Assembly (NCBI GenBank): GCA_003168355.1
Contig: PMSQ01000071.1
Span: 118,377-182,376, forward strand
DNA: 64,000 bases
Source of the DNA: Acidobacteriaceae bacterium
Lineage (GTDB): Bacteria; Acidobacteriota; Terriglobia; Terriglobales; Acidobacteriaceae
Direction of reading: 5' to 3'
Program-made: the position numbers and the translations under genes
Shown here: positions 62,250-64,000 of the stretch, piece by piece
How the letters are laid out: every line of letters starts with the position of its first letter
Position numbering within the stretch: the stretch's first letter is position 1
The notes under the pieces: generated by a model
What the model was told of the DNA's origin: nothing
Databases searched by the model: none
The model's input: the letters and a program-made list of their open reading frames with translations, nothing else

Positions 62250-62684
62250 CTAGATCACTTCGATCTTCTCATCGGCGAGTTGCTTATCAGCCTCATCGGA
62301 GCCAGCCAGTTCAAACGAGTTGGTGATCGCGGCCTTCCCCTTCTCTACGCTGGTGATGACGTAGGAGCAGCCGATCCAGTGGGCTTCTTCGAGATCGGTT
62401 GGGGACCAGCGCGCCGGGTGGTCGGGGTGAGAGTGGTAGAACCCGACAATGTCCTCACCGCGCTCACGGCCATCGCGCTGGATGCGCACCAGTTCGCGAG
62501 GATCGATGTTGTAGCGGTTCTGGGGCGAGTCGGTGCGGGTATTGCCGCAGCGCGCAGTCGAGGTCACGATGCGCGTGCCGTCGTCATCCATGCGGCCGAG
62601 CAGAACGCCGCAGCACTCGTGCGGGTAAGTTTCTTCGCCGTGATGGCGGAGAGCGGCGTGGTCTTTGGGTGACAGCTTTAGCAT
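62250..62684 (-). CDS. JAMM/MPN metallopeptidase (Mec-like, M67 family)
   Basis: A 144-aa zinc isopeptidase-like protein. YPHECCGVLLG carries the catalytic Glu, and FYHSHPDHPARWSPTDLEEA the full HxHx(7)SxxD metal motif. Mycobacterial Mec releases cysteine from the sulfur carrier CysO after CysM adds it. Here a cysM-like gene lies two genes upstream in the same orientation. No CysO/ThiS-like carrier gene is in the visible part of the cluster. Confidence 0.9.
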   Translation of the reverse strand: MLKLSPKDHAALRHHGEETYPHECCGVLLGRMDDDGTRIVTSTARCGNTRTDSPQNRYNIDPRELVRIQRDGRERGEDIVGFYHSHPDHPARWSPTDLEEAHWIGCSYVITSVEKGKAAITNSFELAGSDEADKQLADEKIEVI

Positions 62685-62738
62685 CGATGAAAACTAGCTC
62701 AAACTCTACAATCGTTGATGGAGACCGAAGTCTGCATT

Positions 62739-63218
62739 TCACGCAACGGCGGACTTACGGGTTATATGGACGACGTGTCTCACTGGGAAATTCACGGAGT
62801 TTGCGATGAAGCAGCAACGGTGAGCCTCTTTATGAAGCGATAATGCCTTGGCCTCATCGGTGTCCGCTTCAATCGTTATATGCGGATGAAGAGTCACTTC
62901 TACAAATGCTCCTGAGCCATCGGCATTCTCGCTCATCACGCCTGTGGCGTCATCTCGATATTCGGTTACTACGATGTGATTGACCGCACAGAGATGGAGG
63001 TACCAGAGCATGTGACAAGCGGAGAGACTCGCCACCAAAAGGTCCTCCGGATTGTATCGTGCCGGATCGCCGCGAAACGCCGGATCGGATGAAGCTAATA
63101 AAGGTGGTTTTCCCGGAGCTGTTATTGCATGGTCCCGCTTGTAGCTATTGTAGGTCTTTGTGCCTTGGCCTTGATTTCCGGTCCATGCAACTTGAATTTC
63201 GTAGTGGTGTTGCTTCAT
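62739..63218 (-). CDS. OsmC/Ohr-family protein
   Basis: A 159-aa peroxidase-fold protein. The two redox cysteines are placed as in the family: SLSACHMLWYLHLC in the central helix and AHRCCFIANS near the C terminus. AGGAAG precedes the ATG. It sits between the cysM-like gene (39-bp gap) and the JAMM peptidase gene (54-bp gap) on the same strand, so a sulfur- or peroxide-related operon is likely. Confidence 0.9.
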   Translation of the reverse strand: MKQHHYEIQVAWTGNQGQGTKTYNSYKRDHAITAPGKPPLLASSDPAFRGDPARYNPEDLLVASLSACHMLWYLHLCAVNHIVVTEYRDDATGVMSENADGSGAFVEVTLHPHITIEADTDEAKALSLHKEAHRCCFIANSVNFPVRHVVHITRKSAVA

Positions 63219-63257
63219 GGCTTCTTCCTGCGACTGGCATAACTCAAGCCCATCGCT

Positions 63258-64000
63258 TCACTTCTCCATCCAAAACCTCTCACTCAGGTACTTGTCGCCG
63301 GAGTCGCAGAGAATGGTGACAATCACGGCCTGCTGCTCTTCCCTCAATTGGAGTTGCTCGGCGACTCTGAGGCTGGCGAAGACACCCGCTGCGGCAGAGA
63401 TGCCCACGAGCAATCCGCAGTCGCGGGCCAGGCGCCGGGCCATGTCGTAGGCGTCTTCGGTCGCGATGTCGAGATTTTCATCCGCCAGTGTCGGATCGTA
63501 GATCCGGGGAACGATGGCGCTGGCCATGTGCTTCGCGCCTTCGATGCCGTGAAAGGCGGAATTGGGCTGCAGCGAGATGCAGCGGATCGTGGGATTGAGT
63601 TCCTTCAGGCGGCGCGTGGTTCCCACGAAGGTCCCGCTGGTGCCGAGCATGGCGACAAAGTGAGTGATGCGCCCTTCAGTTTGTTGCCAGATTTCGTTCG
63701 CCGTGCCGTGATAGTGGGCCAGCCAGTTGGCGTCGCTGGAGTATTGATCGGCGTAGAAGTACAAGTCTGGATGCTCGGCGGCAAGTTCGCGAGCCCTGCG
63801 AATGGCGCCGTCGGAGCCGTCGCCGGGATCGGTATAGAGAATGTCCGCGCCGTAGGCGCTCAGAATTTTCTTACGCTCACTGGAAACATTGCGCGGCATG
63901 CACAGGGTCACCGGGAAGCCTTCAGCTGCGCCCAGCATGGCATAGGCAATGCCGGTGTTGCCGCTGGTGGCGTCGAGCAGGATTTTGCCGGGAGCGAACT
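63258..64000 (-). CDS. cysM: Cysteine synthase (CysM/CysK type), partial at window edge
   Basis: A PLP enzyme making cysteine from an activated serine and a sulfur donor. 247 residues are visible; the N terminus with the PLP lysine lies beyond the window. The first visible part contains DATSGNTGIAYAMLGAAEG, the phosphate-binding SGNTG loop; further on come LGTSGTF and the C-terminal CDSGDKYLSERF, typical of the family. YADQYSSDANWLAHYHGT fits the CysM/CBS-like branch. First visible gene of the cluster with OsmC and JAMM genes. Confidence 0.9.
   Translation of the reverse strand, partial: FAPGKILLDATSGNTGIAYAMLGAAEGFPVTLCMPRNVSSERKKILSAYGADILYTDPGDGSDGAIRRARELAAEHPDLYFYADQYSSDANWLAHYHGTANEIWQQTEGRITHFVAMLGTSGTFVGTTRRLKELNPTIRCISLQPNSAFHGIEGAKHMASAIVPRIYDPTLADENLDIATEDAYDMARRLARDCGLLVGISAAAGVFASLRVAEQLQLREEQQAVIVTILCDSGDKYLSERFWMEK

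Overview
The window reads as a chromosomal segment of an Acidobacteriota genome, most likely a Terriglobia/Koribacter-like soil bacterium. This is inferred from gene content: a very large Oar-type TonB receptor with an N-terminal carboxypeptidase-like fold, CRTAC1/UnbV proteins, NHL plus ASH-domain secreted proteins, many intergenic hairpin repeats, moderately high GC, and long genes on both strands. No rRNA, tRNA, prophage, insertion sequence transposase or CRISPR array was found.

Layout. (1) 0.1-10.8 kb: a glycan-related block with a secreted GH2 beta-mannosidase, a CRTAC1-TPR gene pair, a LacI regulator and a divergent SusC/Oar-like outer membrane receptor. A LacI-type operator lies between the last two. 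(2) 10.8-18 kb: a GlcG-like protein, a tiny zinc-ribbon protein, a diguanylate cyclase and a secreted NHL/ASH protein. These are followed by a repeat-rich stretch holding a homing-type PD-(D/E)XK endonuclease, a GIY-YIG protein and a DUF6629 membrane protein. (3) 18-21.3 kb: signalling genes. An OmpR-type response regulator is fused in frame to a MotB/OmpA periplasmic domain, followed by cheB and a stand-alone receiver. (4) 21.5-30.5 kb: M1 aminopeptidase, a peptidase-MA/TPR protein, a SpoIIE phosphatase, a SurA-like foldase, a YhaM-like HD protein, a HAD hydrolase and a NarL-type regulator. (5) 30.7-39.4 kb: housekeeping genes (aroC, def, fmt, rsmB), then a cell-wall block (PASTA protein, PBP1A, S41 protease homologue). 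(6) 39.5-49.9 kb: a receiver-TonB fusion, two FAD oxidoreductases and an APC permease consistent with amine catabolism, a low-GC uracil-DNA-glycosylase-like gene, a VapBC-like pair, ogt and cysE. (7) 50-59.4 kb: M23 endopeptidase, thiL, several secreted proteins, peptidase E, a methyltransferase and the pccB-like carboxyltransferase. (8) 59.4-64 kb: an accessory patch (HNH-like and DUF5131 genes), then a Mec/JAMM-OsmC-cysM sulfur cluster running off the right edge.

Three things stand out. First, three proteins have odd architecture or missing catalytic residues: the regulator-OmpA fusion, the receiver-TonB fusion, and an S41 homologue lacking both the catalytic Ser and Lys. Second, at least eleven genes have a -10-like hexamer only 6-9 nt before the start codon and no Shine-Dalgarno, which points to widespread leaderless transcription. 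Third, the 15.4-18.0 kb stretch combines two nuclease genes with four palindrome-ended 120-160 bp elements and a promoter followed at once by a terminator hairpin. It is the best candidate here for an undescribed small mobile or repeat-propagating system. All functional assignments come from motif recognition by eye; no database search was run.
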